From positions 7,050,001-7,114,000 of the forward strand of contig JBANSL010000002.1 in the NCBI GenBank assembly GCA_037127255.1: DNA of 64,000 nucleotides, in the 5' to 3' direction. Below the pieces are notes generated by a model. That model ran no database searches. It saw nothing but the letters and a program-made list of their open reading frames with translations, and was not told where the DNA came from. Within the stretch, counting starts at the first letter, position 1; each line of letters begins with the position of its first letter. This document shows positions 47,001-59,741 of this stretch, piece by piece. A program made the translations under genes and the position numbers. Source of the DNA: Persicaria tinctoria (lineage: Eukaryota > Streptophyta > Magnoliopsida > Caryophyllales > Polygonaceae).

Positions 47001-50000
47001 TATGACGTCTCCTCGAGCATCAGCTAGTGACCCCTCGGCTTTTGGAGCATTCCATTTAACATCAAACCTCCTACAGCATATAAAAAAATATGTAACTACA
47101 CTTGAGCATGTTCTTCCCAACGAATTGTAGAAACTATCTCAACTAATAAGTAACATGAGAAAACAAGAAAGCATACGGTCTTAAAAGACACCCAGAAACT
47201 TTCGTCTCTCCTTTCAATTCTCCCACTTCAAGTGGCAGAAGTTGAAGATTGCTCGGCAAATAACGATGAATGATTCTGTTGAAGGCCAAATTTCCAGAGA
47301 AGTTCACATCCAATGCTGTTTCATCCAACTCGGCCTATTTATCATAAATATATGTTAACTTGTAAGTAATTTTCAGGGACTGTTAACTATAGACCACTGA
47401 AATCTTAGTTCTTCAAGTTGCTAATACAGTTATGCTAATAGACAACTCAGGCCGCTCTCCTTTTAATGTATACAAAATAAAACTGATAATTGCAGAATTT
47501 GTAACTGCCAGACCACTCTATAACTTTCTTTAGACCTAGTAATTATTAATAGAGTAAGAACTTGTTTAGAGTCCAAGTAGCTAAAACTGGGGGAAATTCT
47601 GCTTGTTTTACTGAAAATACTATTCAGCAGAGGGAAGGAATGTAATGAATTCAGAAAAAATATACCTCCGGACATATCCAAGCATTTCCAGCACCACGAA
47701 TTTCACCACCATCAACTAGGCTGGCTCTGATTCCATACAAGTCAGCCACCTGCAACATCATTACATTAAGTAAATCTATTTATCATTACAAAACACGATG
47801 GGAAAAAAGAAAAGCTGGAAGAAAAACTAAGAAGAAAACTCATACTTAAGGACAAACCTAGTCTTAAAATATCAATGTGACCATTTCCTAAAGTTGACAC
47901 GCAAAATAAACCCACTGGAAATGACAAATCTGAGGCAACACAAGCTACTGTATGTGCAGTTTGTAAAATGACAGCAAAATGTGTGGCAGTTGTACAGACA
48001 TCGAAGATGAAAATATAGTTAATATGAATGTATGTAAACAAACACAAGCAAAGGCATAAGTTTGCAATCTAAACTCAACTTACACAATTATCTGTGTTAA
48101 AAGTGAAATTGGCAGATAGATAGGAAATTGGAATGTGATCAAATGCTGCAACTGCACCAGCATCTTTACTCTTCATCACAGCTTCAGAAGCAGAGGATGC
48201 AGGAAGATCAGAAACTGCCTGACCAATCTTTCTTGTAACCATCCCACTACCCACAAATATAGGGGCATCCAGGGGACCTTGACAATTGAATACGGCAGTC
48301 ACAGACCCAGCTAACTGCAATTAGGAAAAGTTCAACTCATCCAACTAATTCTCTTCCCCAAAAAAAATTAAAAAAAATAACAATCCATTATGTAGTATAA
48401 AACAGCATAAGATACACACCTTTCTTACAACCTAACTCAAATATTTAAGAGAATGTCTAAAGGTTCACAACATACAAGTGATGGTCATACATGATTTTAA
48501 TCTTCCTATAATAACAATCACAAGTAAAGATTATAGAGGTATAATCACAGAATATTATTTGATGTTTTATTCATTGTATACTATAATAGCAATGACAACT
48601 AAAGAAATGGAGCATGGGATATAAAAACTCAGAAACATACCGGATAGGCAAAAGGTTTCATCTTGAAACTTCTCATTAGGGCATTAACTTCGACACCAGG
48701 AACCTGGCAACAAGAGTATAATTACTGAACATCCTATCAAGGGAAAAAAAATCTTACACAAACGAAAACACATTTAAATTAGTAACAAAGAAAGGGCAAT
48801 CCTGCTCATAGAAAGAGGAGGGAATTATATGGATTTTCAGCTACCTCTGCTACAATGAACAGCAGTACCTTACTTTCAGCATAATAGGTTGTTGAATAAA
48901 AAAAAAATATTTATTCAACAACCTATTATGCTGAAAGTAAGGTACTGCGGTTCATTGTTGTAGAGGTTGCTGAAAATCCATATAATTCCCCCCTCTTTCT
49001 AGGCGGGCTGTGTATGGGACTCACTCGAGTCGGGAGAGGAAAAGTGGACTAGAAGTAGAAGAGGAGTGAGGAGAGGCGCTGCGCTGTTGGCCATGTTAAA
49101 AACTTTTCTCTCCTCTTTTTTGCAGATTAGAGCCAACTTAAAAATAAAAAATAAAAAATAAAAAAAAATCGGTTTTCGGGCCAAAACCGAATTTTTCGGT
49201 TCGGTTACGGTTTTTTGCCCGAAACCGAATTTTGGAATTTGAAAGACCGAAGCCTGAGCCAAAAAAATATCGGGCCGGCCCGAAACCGACTTTTTCGGCT
49301 CAGTTTTCAGGCCGGGCAACCCTATCATGAGAAAAAATGGTCTTCATAGTTAGCCTATATCTTTATCGGTTAGATCTACTTAAAAGGGCGCCAGGAATAG
49401 GTCAATTTCAGCTAACTCAAATCAACACCGCTTTATTTAATAAAGCACCATGAACTAATGTTAGTGGGAATACAAACTTATTCACATTTGCACGTAGCTT
49501 TTAGCATCAAAATAATTTTTCTCCCTCCAACAATAGAAGACCAGCCCTCGGTTACATGAACATATCAGCAAAAAAAAGGATGTAATAATGATAAGATGCC
49601 AGTGCAAATTACAAATGCTATGCACTGGAATACAACAAGAAGCAATTTGATTCGTTAACACCACAGAAAATGCATAATTTTAGAAGTAATCGTTGCAAGA
49701 ACAAATTTCCTCATGCAATGTTCCCATCAATATAACTAGAGTAACCAGATATGCAGATTCTAGACAGAGAATCCCAATTCAGGTAACTATTTAATGAACC
49801 ATGCAACAGTTAACTTTTCCACGAATCATGAGATATACCTGGCACATTAGATGAAACTCTCCTTCTTCAGGATTAATACCAAAATCACCTGATGCTTCCA
49901 AAGGAACGTTTCCAAACCAACCATTTGCGTTGTGCAAAAATATTCGTTGCCCACGGAAACTCAAGATTACTGACATCTCCTGCAAAGCCTCCATAATTCG

Positions 50001-53000
50001 TAAGAGCTCTGATGTTGTCTAAGATTTTAATTCTGGAATCGAAATTTATGACTTAAACAAGCATTGTTGAACAATAGCAAGTGGTGTCTAGATAAGCTAC
50101 GTTGCCCCAGATAATTCCATCTCATATAGTCGAAAAGAAGGCAACAGACCGATCATAGGAGGTGGGTGTTGATTTGAACTGAATATGCTTAGATTCATGA
50201 TGATCCACTAACTAATATTTAACGTGACTTTACAATAATAATGAGTAAAACCTACGTAAGGGGCTCAAATAAATGATAATTACTTAACATAAAATAAGCA
50301 TATACACCTTTATTATAAGAATGCACCTTTTTCCACGATGTTGCAACAATATACAAGACTTCACTTATCAAAAGAAGATGACTTCACTTATCCTATGATT
50401 GGTCTGTTACTTCAATAAGTTCAAGAAGAAACAAATGACTTCACTTATCCTTTTCATTGCTTAAGCAAAATAGACATGAAAGATACAGAAATCAATCAGC
50501 AGCCAACATAGTGAGGCAAGTTATCAAATGAAGAATGAAAAACATACTGAAAATGGCGACGGAGCACCCAGTATCTGAAAGGACAACCCTGTTACATCAA
50601 GCTGCCCATGAATATTAGGAAATGTATCTCCTCTAGACATGCAGATATACAGCTGCATATAAAAGGTTATATTAGAATCAGCCAGCATACTCAAGCTTAT
50701 AAGCAATGAACTTTATGATAATTTATTTCTACATCACAAGGGGAGAAAACAAGAAATTAGAGGCCCTCACACCAAAAATTGCTTTTCAAGGCACATAATA
50801 TATGGGGGGTAACAAGTATATTCTCAAGACACATGCTTTCTTTTCATAACTATTTTCACGTTGTTTAGTATTTGAGGAGAAGCAGTGATGTGAACTGCAC
50901 AATACCCATAGGCTGTATGTCTCCATTTGGTTCAATTTAGTAAAAAGTGCAGCATTTTCTTTTCCCTTAACCAACATCAATCGTGTTTCATTTTACATTT
51001 TAATGCTGGTTAATAGATAGAGTCATTAATAAAAGGGATAATATTGCATTTCATTGCGGGATATACTGAGATGTTGTTGTTGTTGTTGTATTGACCATCT
51101 GAAAGCAAGTCTTAACATGTCTGTAACTGTTGTAATTACCCAGCCCAATAGAAACAATTTGATTCATAGGGTACATTGTTTAGGGCCTGAGTGAAAATAC
51201 ATACACTGAACATGAAAAGTATGCCACATTTTCGTAGCACATGCAGTGAAATAAAGAATGCACATAAAATGTGTCCCAGCCAACCAAACAGAGATCATAG
51301 GTAGTTTGAGATCGTAGGTGCAGAAAAATAGCTGGGGCAGTAAATCAGTTGAAAGAGATAAGCACCTCACCACTGGCTCTCCCTTTGGACCATAATATTG
51401 GAATCTCTAATAGTCTTTCAAAAAGCTGCAGAATATACAAGCACCAGAAACATTAAAAAGGCAATAGTGAATTCAGTATCCCAAATATTGAGCATTTTCA
51501 TGCCTAGATCTTCAAGTTCAGATAACATCATTTAATCCCTAAGCCTTTGCACCTTAAGGACAAAAATAGGTAGACTGAACCCTAAGACCTCAAACTATCA
51601 AGAATTTCATTTGTCATTATTCTCTCATTTTCACAAAATATCCATTACTTAAAAAAAATGTATTTTTGTCTTTCCATCTGCTTTAACCAATGGTATACAG
51701 GTCTTTTTATTCAATTTCAATGGCCGGGTGGGGGAAGACAAAGTCAAAACTTGTACTTTCAAGTATGGAAATTCCCAAAACTAGATTCAGAAGGATGGAT
51801 TTTTTTCAAATAAAATGCTAAATAAATGACTTATTTGAAAGTGCAGTCCACCTACGAGAAACTATATACCTTACCGGGACAAAGAGATTCACAAGTTTCA
51901 GATTAGCATGCCACTTTTGCTCAACAATATCAACAAATACATCACATGACAACCAACCACCACTATCAGATTTTCTTTCCGATCGCCACATCTTGCAATT
52001 TCCATTGAGATTCACATATACACGGCCATAGTGGTTTTGAAACTTTATATGTCCGTCAACATTCTCCATCTCCCTGTAGAGAATGCAATGAAAAGAAAAA
52101 TGTTCATATTTTTTAGAAGAAATGTTAGATTATCTATAAATAATATAATCATAAGGCAGGTCCAAAGTCTCCCAACATGAAGTCGGCAACACGCAGTATC
52201 TTCTGCAGTTGGAAACTACAAAATTTAATGCATTTTAAAGTGATAGAATGGCAGTAACTGAACTATTATAAAACTCCAGATTTTATCGAAAACATGGGAC
52301 TTTTATCTCTGTGAATCCTTATATGGGGTCAGAATTCTCTTCCTATTTAACAGAAAATTGAATAAAAACAGGAAAAGGGAATCCCAGCAAAAAAAACTCC
52401 TAATATTTATGGGCTCAATATATTTCCTACAGATAATTCATTAGTCATGTCATCTAAACATCATATCCAATGATTTGAACGGATAAACATATTACCGAAC
52501 TAAAAGTGTAACCATGGTTAGCTTGATTCCTCAACTGATATTAAAGCATAAAGAGAAACCCTGGAGGTATACGATAAAAATATTCAACAGCCATCATAAC
52601 AATAATATTAGAGAAGTCACTGCAGCTACAAAAGATAAGAGGCCCCACCAGAACAGAATATATGAATATAGCATAAGAGTAATGAACCTGGGTTCCGCGT
52701 CACCATATGCCATCAGCATAAAATTCCCTCCTTTGAAATAAACTGTATCAAGTGTCACAGGTAGCATCTGATCAAACCGTTCAAGCTGCACTTCATCTGC
52801 CTCATTTACGAGTTCCGAGACAACATCCTCCAGTTTCTGACCCATGCCTTCTTTTTGTTGCTTGAATGGATTCAAAAACAAGAAAGAGAGCTTCTCCCCA
52901 ATATTCCCAGGGAGAAATGAGGAATTTGACTTTAAATTCAAAGCCCAAGCTGAGTGATTCTTAGAAGAGGATATCCCATGACCATCAGAAGCTGAATCTG

Positions 53001-54699
53001 AAGAAATATGATTGCCTTGACTTTCTGGCATGGACTCAAGAGGCCCATCCTTTTCATCACTTTGCCTGCTTGCGCATTCTACATCTTCAGAATTTTTATG
53101 ATTAATGAAATCCCTGTATGTTTTTTCTGAGACATCGTTAATGCCAACAGTAGGAGATTTTTCATTCAAATCTGTAGGTTCAACAGCTGTAGCATCAACA
53201 GGGAGAGATAAATCTTTATTCTTCCAAGAAACAGCTGGTTGATCCCCATAATTCAGCATATATTGAGAGCCATCATTATGAACTCCTATATCCAATACCC
53301 CAGACTGATAAAGCATTTTTTCTGGCTTATACCCTGCACTTTTCTCACCACTGATATCAACATTACCCTGATCAATAGAAGCACTTCTGCCAGTACTCCC
53401 ACCCAAGGAAAAGTTATCAGTGTCCCCTTCGGGAGTGCGCAAATCATCTCTGAATCTGGGAATTGTAAAACCAGCATCTGACTGCAGTTGCTCCCTAAGC
53501 TTATCATCCTCAAGCATTTGAAAATACATAGAAGCAGATTTTGCACTGTGCTCGAGAATTCTTTTCTTAGCAATTACACTAGAAACACAGAGGTCCTTAC
53601 CATTGGCCTTTTTCTTAATCCTGGGCCTCATTGAACCAAATATCATCTGATGTAAGGATTTCGACCTTGATTTAGGATTATTCACCCCAAACGACCTCTC
53701 CAAATCTTCATGCTTGACAGCATATTGAACATCAGTGTCGGTAGAATGACGATCCCTCCTATGTATTCCCTCATCCATGTCAGAGAAAGACCTTGAAGTT
53801 GGTGAAATCCCTAAGCTATCCCCAACAGTCCCAGCATCATATTCAACCCCACTTACTAAATGTTCTGAGACAATATATCCTGTCAATGCAGCTTGCTTAG
53901 CAGCAGCATCCCTCTCCCTTTCCCACTTAAGAAAAGCCTCTTCTCTTGAAGCCCTTATTGTTCTCGTGCGATGATCAATCCCTTCCTCGGTCGAAAGGTG
54001 CCTCCCTGTGTTTTCATCATAGTATGGTATCCCTAACCATGTGTAATCCTTCTTTTGAGAAACTAACACAGTCGGATTAGACAATATAGCATCAACCACA
54101 ACTTTTCCCATCCTCAAACTCGCAAAAGGACGAATGCGGACTTTCAGGGTAGGTACCTCACCACAGGAGAACTCTTCTACATGTGGTCCTACAGAACACG
54201 ACTCCAATGTGATGCTTAGAGGGGTGATCTTCTGAACCTTACCGAAATCAACCTCGCGCTGAATATGTTCTCTCAAAACCAAACAAACTGAAGGCAAAAG
54301 CTTCGCCTCCACAAACTCCTTAGCCTTCAACTTTCCATACCACACCAATAAGCAAACAGCAGATAACACTGCCGTACAAACCGAGCACCTGAAGAGAAAT
54401 AATCCTTCTTTCCACAGAGGTGAAATGGAATTCACAAGGTCCTTCCCTCTGAAAAGATGCTCTTTCACATAATTCACCTTTAAGCCATCTCTAAGGCGAG
54501 GGTCAATGGTTAGAAATTTCACAATTTGGCCATAGAACTTGGGGAACCAAACAGAACCCTGAGAAAACCATTGATCTTGTTTTCTACATTTACACCTCAG
54601 AGCGGGTCTCTTCCCACCCGTCAAACGAACAAACCTTCTCTCTTTTTCTCGAAGAAATGGTGTACCCACAAAAGGGCAATGAAGAATAAGGGTGCCCAT
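38014..54699 (-). CDS. TIC236: TIC236, chloroplast inner-envelope protein linking TOC and TIC translocons (TamB-like)
   Basis: Twenty-three exons run from the ATG at 54699 to TAG at 38014-38016: 54699-52688, 52073-51875, 51425-51366, 50652-50548, 49979-49839, 48703-48641, 48314-48084, 47749-47666, 47334-47177, 47070-46548, 45231-45061, 44910-44851, 44451-44329, 43652-43377, 43263-43198, 43065-42934, 42275-41454, 40975-40695, 40468-40212, 39752-39514, 39405-39217, 38574-38302, 38160-38014. They sum to about 2203 residues, close to plant TIC236. The protein has an N-terminal transit region, one membrane helix near residues 100-120 (AVLSAVCLLVWYG), a long repetitive beta-rich region (for example GDFGINPEEGEFHLMCQ and LDASGGGNGDTV), and a C-terminal TamB/DUF490 domain (ILNFAVSGEVELSG, FENGDVNLVATQ, SFGTEVEVQLGKRLQ). 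In plants it bridges TOC75 and the inner translocon. All introns examined are GT-AG and every exon phase matches. Confidence 0.95.
42496..42561 (+). repeat. 33-bp tandem duplication in a TIC236 intron
   Basis: The unit beginning GAGTTTAGGCATGATTACAT occurs twice in perfect head-to-tail copies, starting at 42496 and 42529, within the intron between the exons at 42934 and 42275. Confidence 0.85.
46071..46178 (+). repeat. Short direct repeat in a TIC236 intron
   Basis: TAGTTAAAACTGAAAACAAG followed by GAATCAT(T/C)GTTAAAT occurs at about 46071 and again at 46141, about 70 bp apart. Confidence 0.75.
48811..48999. mobile_element. Fold-back element with near-perfect 90-bp arms in a TIC236 intron
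   Basis: Left arm from 48811 (GAAAGAGGAGGGAATTATAT) and right arm to 48999 are reverse complements with only a few mismatches, separated by a loop of A/T. TA lies on both sides (48809-48810 and 49000-49001), so a Tc1/mariner-type origin is possible. An RNA of this region would form a long hairpin. It sits in the intron between TIC236 exons 49979-49839 and 48703-48641. Confidence 0.7.
49002..49328. repeat. Repeat-rich transposon-like segment with CGGTT/AACCG motifs
   Basis: The segment has many short inverted motifs (CGGTTTTCGGGCC, GCCCGAAACCGA, TTCGGTTCGG) in both orientations and ends GGCCGGGCAACCCTATCA. This resembles the subterminal region of plant hAT-type elements, but no matching opposite terminus or target duplication was found. 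It lies directly beside the fold-back element in the same intron. Confidence 0.35.
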
Positions 54700-55204
54700 T
54701 ACCACATTTCATCCCTTTCGACGGAATTCATCTGCAAATCGGCCTATTAAACCTAGAAAGTATTAAAGTAATGGAAAACCTTACACGGCACAACCCGAAT
54801 CCCTAAATCAACTCACAGCTTAAACCCAAATTCGCTTTGGAGGTTTCGACAGAGGATAGTCGCGACTCAGCTTCAGCCCTAGATCAGTAAATCGGCAAGA
54901 CGGAGATGAAGATTAAGAGAGGTAAATCGAAGTAAACCTTGATACGGTCGCGTCGCCGCCGCAGCCGCCGGAGGGGATAGAAGTAAGACGGCCAACAGCC
55001 AACCGCTTACAGCCGGCGCCGGAGGACAGTCGAGGTGAAGACGGAAGAGGGACGTCTTAGTGTGCGTGGGTGTGGAGGTTGGGGTACCGTGTGGGATATT
55101 CTAACCCGCCTCGGTAACCGGGATTCCGGGTATACCCTGCTTGCTTGTGTTGTGTTGTGTTGTGTTGTGTAGGCCCTGTAGGTTTGCAAATTGCAATGGA
55201 GGTA
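54700..55204 (-). promoter_or_regulatory. TIC236 5'UTR and promoter region
   Basis: A GC-rich leader lies around 54950-55070. An upstream ATG at 54710-54712 is out of frame with the main ATG at 54697-54699 and opens a frame that overlaps it. An in-frame TGA shortly upstream supports the chosen start. A TGTGT pentanucleotide run occurs at 55146-55170. No clear TATA box was identified. Confidence 0.45.
55146..55170 (+). repeat. (TGTGT)n microsatellite
   Basis: Five consecutive copies of a TGTGT unit just upstream of the TIC236 leader. Confidence 0.8.
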
Positions 55205-55310
55205 CTGGTGTAAATTATAGAAAACCACCCTTTAAATATCGACTTTTTTATTTAACCACCCATTAAATTTGAAATTACACAAAATCACCCGTTAAACTAT
55301 TAAAGACAAT
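55205..55310. repeat. Fragment related to the MULE MITE at 55706-56405
   Basis: AAATTATAGAAAACCACCC, a later TTAACCACCCATTAAAT and ACACAAAATCACCCGTT follow the same order as the terminal repeat of the neighbouring MITE. Only one end is present. Confidence 0.5.
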
Positions 55311-55371
55311 TAGATGATCTAGAGGATTATTCGAGCCGAATGAGCCGAGCTTGGCGTGTTGAAGTTTGGTT

Positions 55372-55577
55372 CGTTTATTAAACGAACTCGATTTGAGCTG
55401 AGCCCAATTTTTAAACGGATTTTTTTTATCAAGCTTGACTTGTTTAAGAAATTAACGAGTTCGAGCCAAGTTTTCGTTTATTAAACGAACTCGATTTGAG
55501 CTGATCCCAATTTTTAAGCGGATTTTTTTTATCAATCTTGACTTGTTTAAGAAATGAACGAGCTCGAGCCAAGTTTT
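55372..55577 (+). repeat. 103-bp tandem duplication
   Basis: Two head-to-tail copies (55372-55474 and 55475-55577), each starting CGTTTATTAAACGAACTCGA and ending in a CGAGCCAAGTTTT stretch, differ at a handful of positions. GAGCTCGAGCC-like motifs of this kind are common in plant repeats. The flanking DNA is later interrupted by the MULE MITE. Confidence 0.85.
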
Positions 55578-55705
55578 TTTCGACCTTTAAGGAGTGCTAC
55601 TCATTTATAACATATTAACTTAAAGGAAAATTTTCAAATTTCATAAAATTTGAGTTATTCGAGTTTAAATCGAACAAGCTAAACTTTCAACCAAGTTTAA
55701 AATTA

Positions 55706-56405
55706 GGCAAAATTACAGAAAACCACCCTTTAAATATGGGTGTTTTCATTTAACCACCCCTTAAATTCAAAATTACATAAAACCACCCTTTAAATGGTAT
55801 TTGTTTACAACTCACCACCCATTCAACTATTTTCGTTACTCTATCATTAAATATATTATATTTTAATATTTTAAACTCAAATTTTATTGTAAATATATTA
55901 AAATTTTGAATTTAAGGGCCCAATTATATTTTAGGGATCATTGGATTTATTTTTAAAAATAATAATCAATAAAGCCTAGAATTATTATCTTAATTTATGT
56001 TTGGAAATGTTTATAAATGTTTAAAACATTATGTAAATTACTCTTATTTAAAAGATAAATAAATAAGAGTAATTTCCATAATATTTTAAAATTCTATAAA
56101 CATTTTCAACCATAAATTAAGATAATAATTCTAGGCTATATTTGTTTTATTTTTTTAAAATAAATAAAATAATCCCTAAAATATGATCAACCCCTTAAAT
56201 TCAAAATTTGAATATATTTACAATCAAATTTGAGTTTAAAAATATTAAAATATAATATATTTAATGATAAAGTAACGAAAATAGTTGAATGGGTGGTGAG
56301 TTGTAAACAAATACCATTTAAATGGTGGTTTTATGTAATTTTGAATTTAAGGGGTGGTTAAGTGAAAACACCCATATTTAAAGGGTGGTTTTCTGTAATT
56401 TTGCC
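55706..56405. mobile_element. Mutator-like MITE with about 300-bp inverted arms
   Basis: A 700-bp element whose ends both read GGCAAAATTACAGAAAACC inwards. The arms match over about 300 bp (for example CAACTCACCACCCATTCAAC at the left and its complement near 56285). TTAAAATTA is duplicated exactly on each side (55697-55705 and 56406-56414), the 9-bp mark of Mutator transposition. It has no coding frame. Confidence 0.88.
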
Positions 56406-56414
56406 TTAAAATTA

Positions 56415-58132
56415 TGCTCAGATTCGTCTTGTTTAGGTGAGTGAATGAGTTCAAGTCGAGTTTTTTTCAAATCGATCTCACGCCAAACTTGAGTTGTTCA
56501 GTTCATGTAACATGAGATTGAGAATGTTACATTAAGATTCTTTTAAGAATAATTCAAATGACCAATATACCCTTTATTTTAAAAAGCTATCAAGGATCTG
56601 TTTGGCAAAGACCCAGGTAGTTCGGACTTCGGACATCCAATAACTCACCGATAATAGATGAATCCACTTATGGGCTTCCAACACTAGCTTGGGATGTCCG
56701 TATTTACTTCCAGCTTAAGCTGGCAATTAAGGTCCGTAGTTAATACATTAAAATGTGAACGCTCTCAATAAATTTTGCTCAAAGCAGAGCTGGCAATTAA
56801 GGTCATCTGGTCGGGTTCGGGTCGGATCACTGATGAGTCGGGTCAAATCGGTCAAAATTTATGTGTCGGGCTTGGTCGGGTCGGGTCGGGTCAGATTCGG
56901 TCAAAATGAAATTAAGATTGGTCGGGTTTTAGCAAAAATAATTTAGATAATATAGGTATTTTATTTGTCCATTTTGATATTTTTTAAAGAAACTCATACG
57001 ATATAAGTGGCAGCAAGCTGTTCGCGTCCTTTGCAGTATAGGGTTCGGACCCGTGGGGATTAGTCGACAACCTCGGAACCCCACGTCACAAAAAAAATAA
57101 TCTCTCTATATAAAAAATGGCAGTTGGCTTGTGAACAGTAACCAATTGAATAGCCGTCACCATTTTATTTGTTCTCTATTTGGGCTTCTGTATGAATGGG
57201 CTCATCCTATTAGGCTTTAAACCCATAACGAGCCCATCACCTCTCTAGCATTCAGCTTAGCCCCGGAGCTTTCCCAACCCCGATCATAACGAGTCCATAC
57301 GACCACCATGAAGCTGCTCGGCGACGTGCACCCCGTAACGTCAATGTGTGCTTCACGTGTGACCTCCTCGTAAAATAAAAAGTGGCAGCAAGCTATTGCC
57401 ATCTTCATAATTATTTGGTGGGCTCATACAAATTACGTAGTCTTCGGTTTATATTATCCGAATTACTATATTACTCTCTCTGGTCATAAATGTATGATAT
57501 TTTATCAGTAAGGATCCACTGTCACAAATCTCCCCTGTCTCCCTATCCCTTCTCATAAATCCCCATCCTTTACCATTTTTTTTCTTCCACATTTTAGTTT
57601 TTAATTTTTTTTTTTTAATTTTGGGGTTGAGAGGCCAATTCAAGGGTCCTATCCCTTAAGAAACAGGTGATCCCATCCGATATTTTACATTTTAACACAA
57701 TTTTTAAGAAAACTCATAACTAAATAAAAATAAATCACATTTTATATCAAAATCCTTTCAAAATTATAACCAGTAACCAATAAGAGTAACATAAAGTGTA
57801 AAAAACACTAAACTCAATAGACATGTTAAAAACATAAATATTTTATATAGTTTTTATCCCTTTAAAAACGCACATAGATAAAAAAAACACGAAGGGAGGT
57901 ACATAGTAATTAGCTAGACTGAGAATGTAAAACATCACCCCGAACAAAATTCAAATGTTAAGAGCACCCACATTGGTGTGTTTAAGGGAAGAAAATAAAG
58001 AACGTAATAATAAAATAATAAAGAAGGGAAATGTTTTTATTAAGGAATGATGTGATGAGTTTGCTAGTTAGAAACCCTAAAAACCAAATAAATAACAACC
58101 AAAAAAGTAGTAGAATTAGGTAGTTTAAATTA
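56415..58132. other. Intergenic, repeat remnants, no gene seen
   Basis: GGGTC-rich runs at 56800-56930 (several TCGGGTCGGG units). A GGTTCGGACCC box followed by an A-rich tail near 57042-57100 could be a SINE remnant. A Harbinger-like left end (AAGAGCACCCACATTGG) is near 57960, with no matching right end. No coding gene is supported. Confidence 0.4.
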
Positions 58133-58359
58133 CGGAAATTTCGCATGGTGCCCCTGAGGTAAGGCATATTTCACGTGGTGTACCAAAGTTTAACATATTT
58201 CGCGTATTACCCCTGTGGTTTAAAAAAAAATCGCGGCGTGCCCCTCACTCCATTCCGTTAACATGTTCCGTTAAAAATAAAAATTAAAATTAAAACAGAT
58301 GAGCGATGAATAGAGAGTCGTGGTCCACGGGAGGGACGAAAGCAAGGCTTTACGAAAGG

Positions 58360-58751
58360 CAGTGTGATTCCTCTGCCCCAATCCCCCGCCCCATAACCCC
58401 GTCCCACGTAATTATTTTGTCATTAAATTAATATTAAAATAATTTAAAAAAAATATATTTAGGTTCCACATACTTATTATAACATATTTGGAAAAAAAAT
58501 CTTCAAAAACCAACTTACAAAAATTATAATAATTCAAAAGAGATAGGAAGATTTTTTATAGTTTTAAAAAGATGTTGTTTTACTATATATTTTTTAGAAA
58601 AAATTATAATTTGTTTTTTTAAGATTTTTTTTTTCAAATATGTTATACTAAGTATGTAGAAGCTAAACATATTTTTTTAAATTTTTTTAATATTAATTTA
58701 ATGGTAAAATAATTACATGGGGCGGGGGATTGGGGCAGAGGATTCACACTG
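58360..58751. mobile_element. MULE MITE nested inside the larger MULE
   Basis: A 392-bp element with ends CAGTGTGATTCCTCTGCCCC (left) and, reversed, CAGTGTGAATCCTCTGCCCC (right), and inverted arms of about 150 bp. TACGAAAGG is duplicated exactly at 58351-58359 and 58752-58760. It therefore inserted after the outer element had formed. Confidence 0.88.
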
Positions 58752-58760
58752 TACGAAAGG

Positions 58761-58860
58761 GTGGGAGTGCGCTGGTTGGAGCGTTCGATTCCGGTCGGTG
58801 GAGTTCAACGCCGACGATAGGAGGTCTTCGAGATGGATCAGCCCGTGGTGACGCGTAGAG
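58761..58860 (+). pseudogene. Captured gene 5'-end fragment
   Basis: GC-rich sequence with a short frame starting ATGGATCAGCCCGTGGTGAC near 58833 and ending at a strong donor (AGAG|GTAAGT) near 58860, followed by T-rich intron-like sequence. No following exon was identified. It looks like the leader and first exon of a host gene carried by the MULE. The parent is unknown. Confidence 0.35.
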
Positions 58861-59654
58861 GTAAGTTTTCTTCCTTGCTCAATTGGTTTTGGGGATTTAG
58901 GGTTTTTTTCTCCTTCGAATTGGGGGGTTTAGGTTGGATATTAGTTCGAGGATCATCGAATTGAGGTCGGATTGCATTCCTCTTCTTTAATCTGTTTTGG
59001 GAATGGATTGCAGGTTTTAAATTGGGGTTCACCTGTTGGATTTCGATTGGGTTTTCAGGTTGGATTCCAAAGTTATATTTTTTTAGATGAAATATGAGTT
59101 TCAAGTTGTTCATTGAACCTCGACGGAGTATTAGGTTGAGATTGTTGGATGATAAGATAATTTGGAAGTGCATTCATCGGGCTTAGTGACTACCAGATCT
59201 GAACAAAGACATGAACAAGAACAAGGGGAAACAGAGAGAAAGAGGGAGAAATGAGTGTGATCAACTTGCCTATTCATCCATCTGACTTTCTTGCTATACA
59301 AACGTCCATATTTATGCACTTGTGCTTACCACTGCTAACCACAGTTACAGTTAGCCTCCAAGTTGCTAACTTGGATAAGTGAGATAAATACAAATCAATA
59401 GAGATTAATTTATTTGCTTAATTCAGGAAGTCTATTTTATGTTGTGGAGCCATTGGTTAATTAGTTTGTTATTGGATTGTGCAAGAACATAGATCAATTA
59501 GTATTTTCTATTTCTCTTGGTGCATTGGTATAAACCCTCTACAATTTTCTTTCGAGAGAGACAGGCACATAGTGGAGGTTGCATTGTTGCCTTTGTGAGT
59601 TCTCAAGACAAATGGTATTTGTAGTGTGTTCTTATGGTTGTATTTCAATTTTTT

Positions 59655-59725
59655 GGCCTATTAGCTCAATTGATAGAGCAGTGTGCTTTGACACAAAAAT
59701 GTGGGTTCGAATCCCACATAGGCTA
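59655..59725 (+). tRNA. tRNA-like sequence, degenerate anticodon arm
   Basis: 71 bases fold as acceptor GGCCTAT/ATAGGCT, D-arm GCTC/GAGC and T-arm GTGGG-TTCGAAT-CCCAC. The A box TAGCTCAATTGATAGAGCA and B box GGTTCGAATCC fit pol III consensus. The anticodon arm is irregular (TGTG-CTTTGA-CACA, six-base loop), so no anticodon can be read with confidence and the gene is probably not a working tRNA. No CCA is encoded. It may be a tRNA pseudogene or the head of a tRNA-derived SINE. Confidence 0.55.
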
Positions 59726-59741
59726 TCGATATATTTATATA

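Noticed and set aside
57042..57100. SINE-like B box (GGTTCGGACCC) followed by an A-rich tail
   Set aside because: No convincing A box or target duplication was found, so it was not listed as a separate element.
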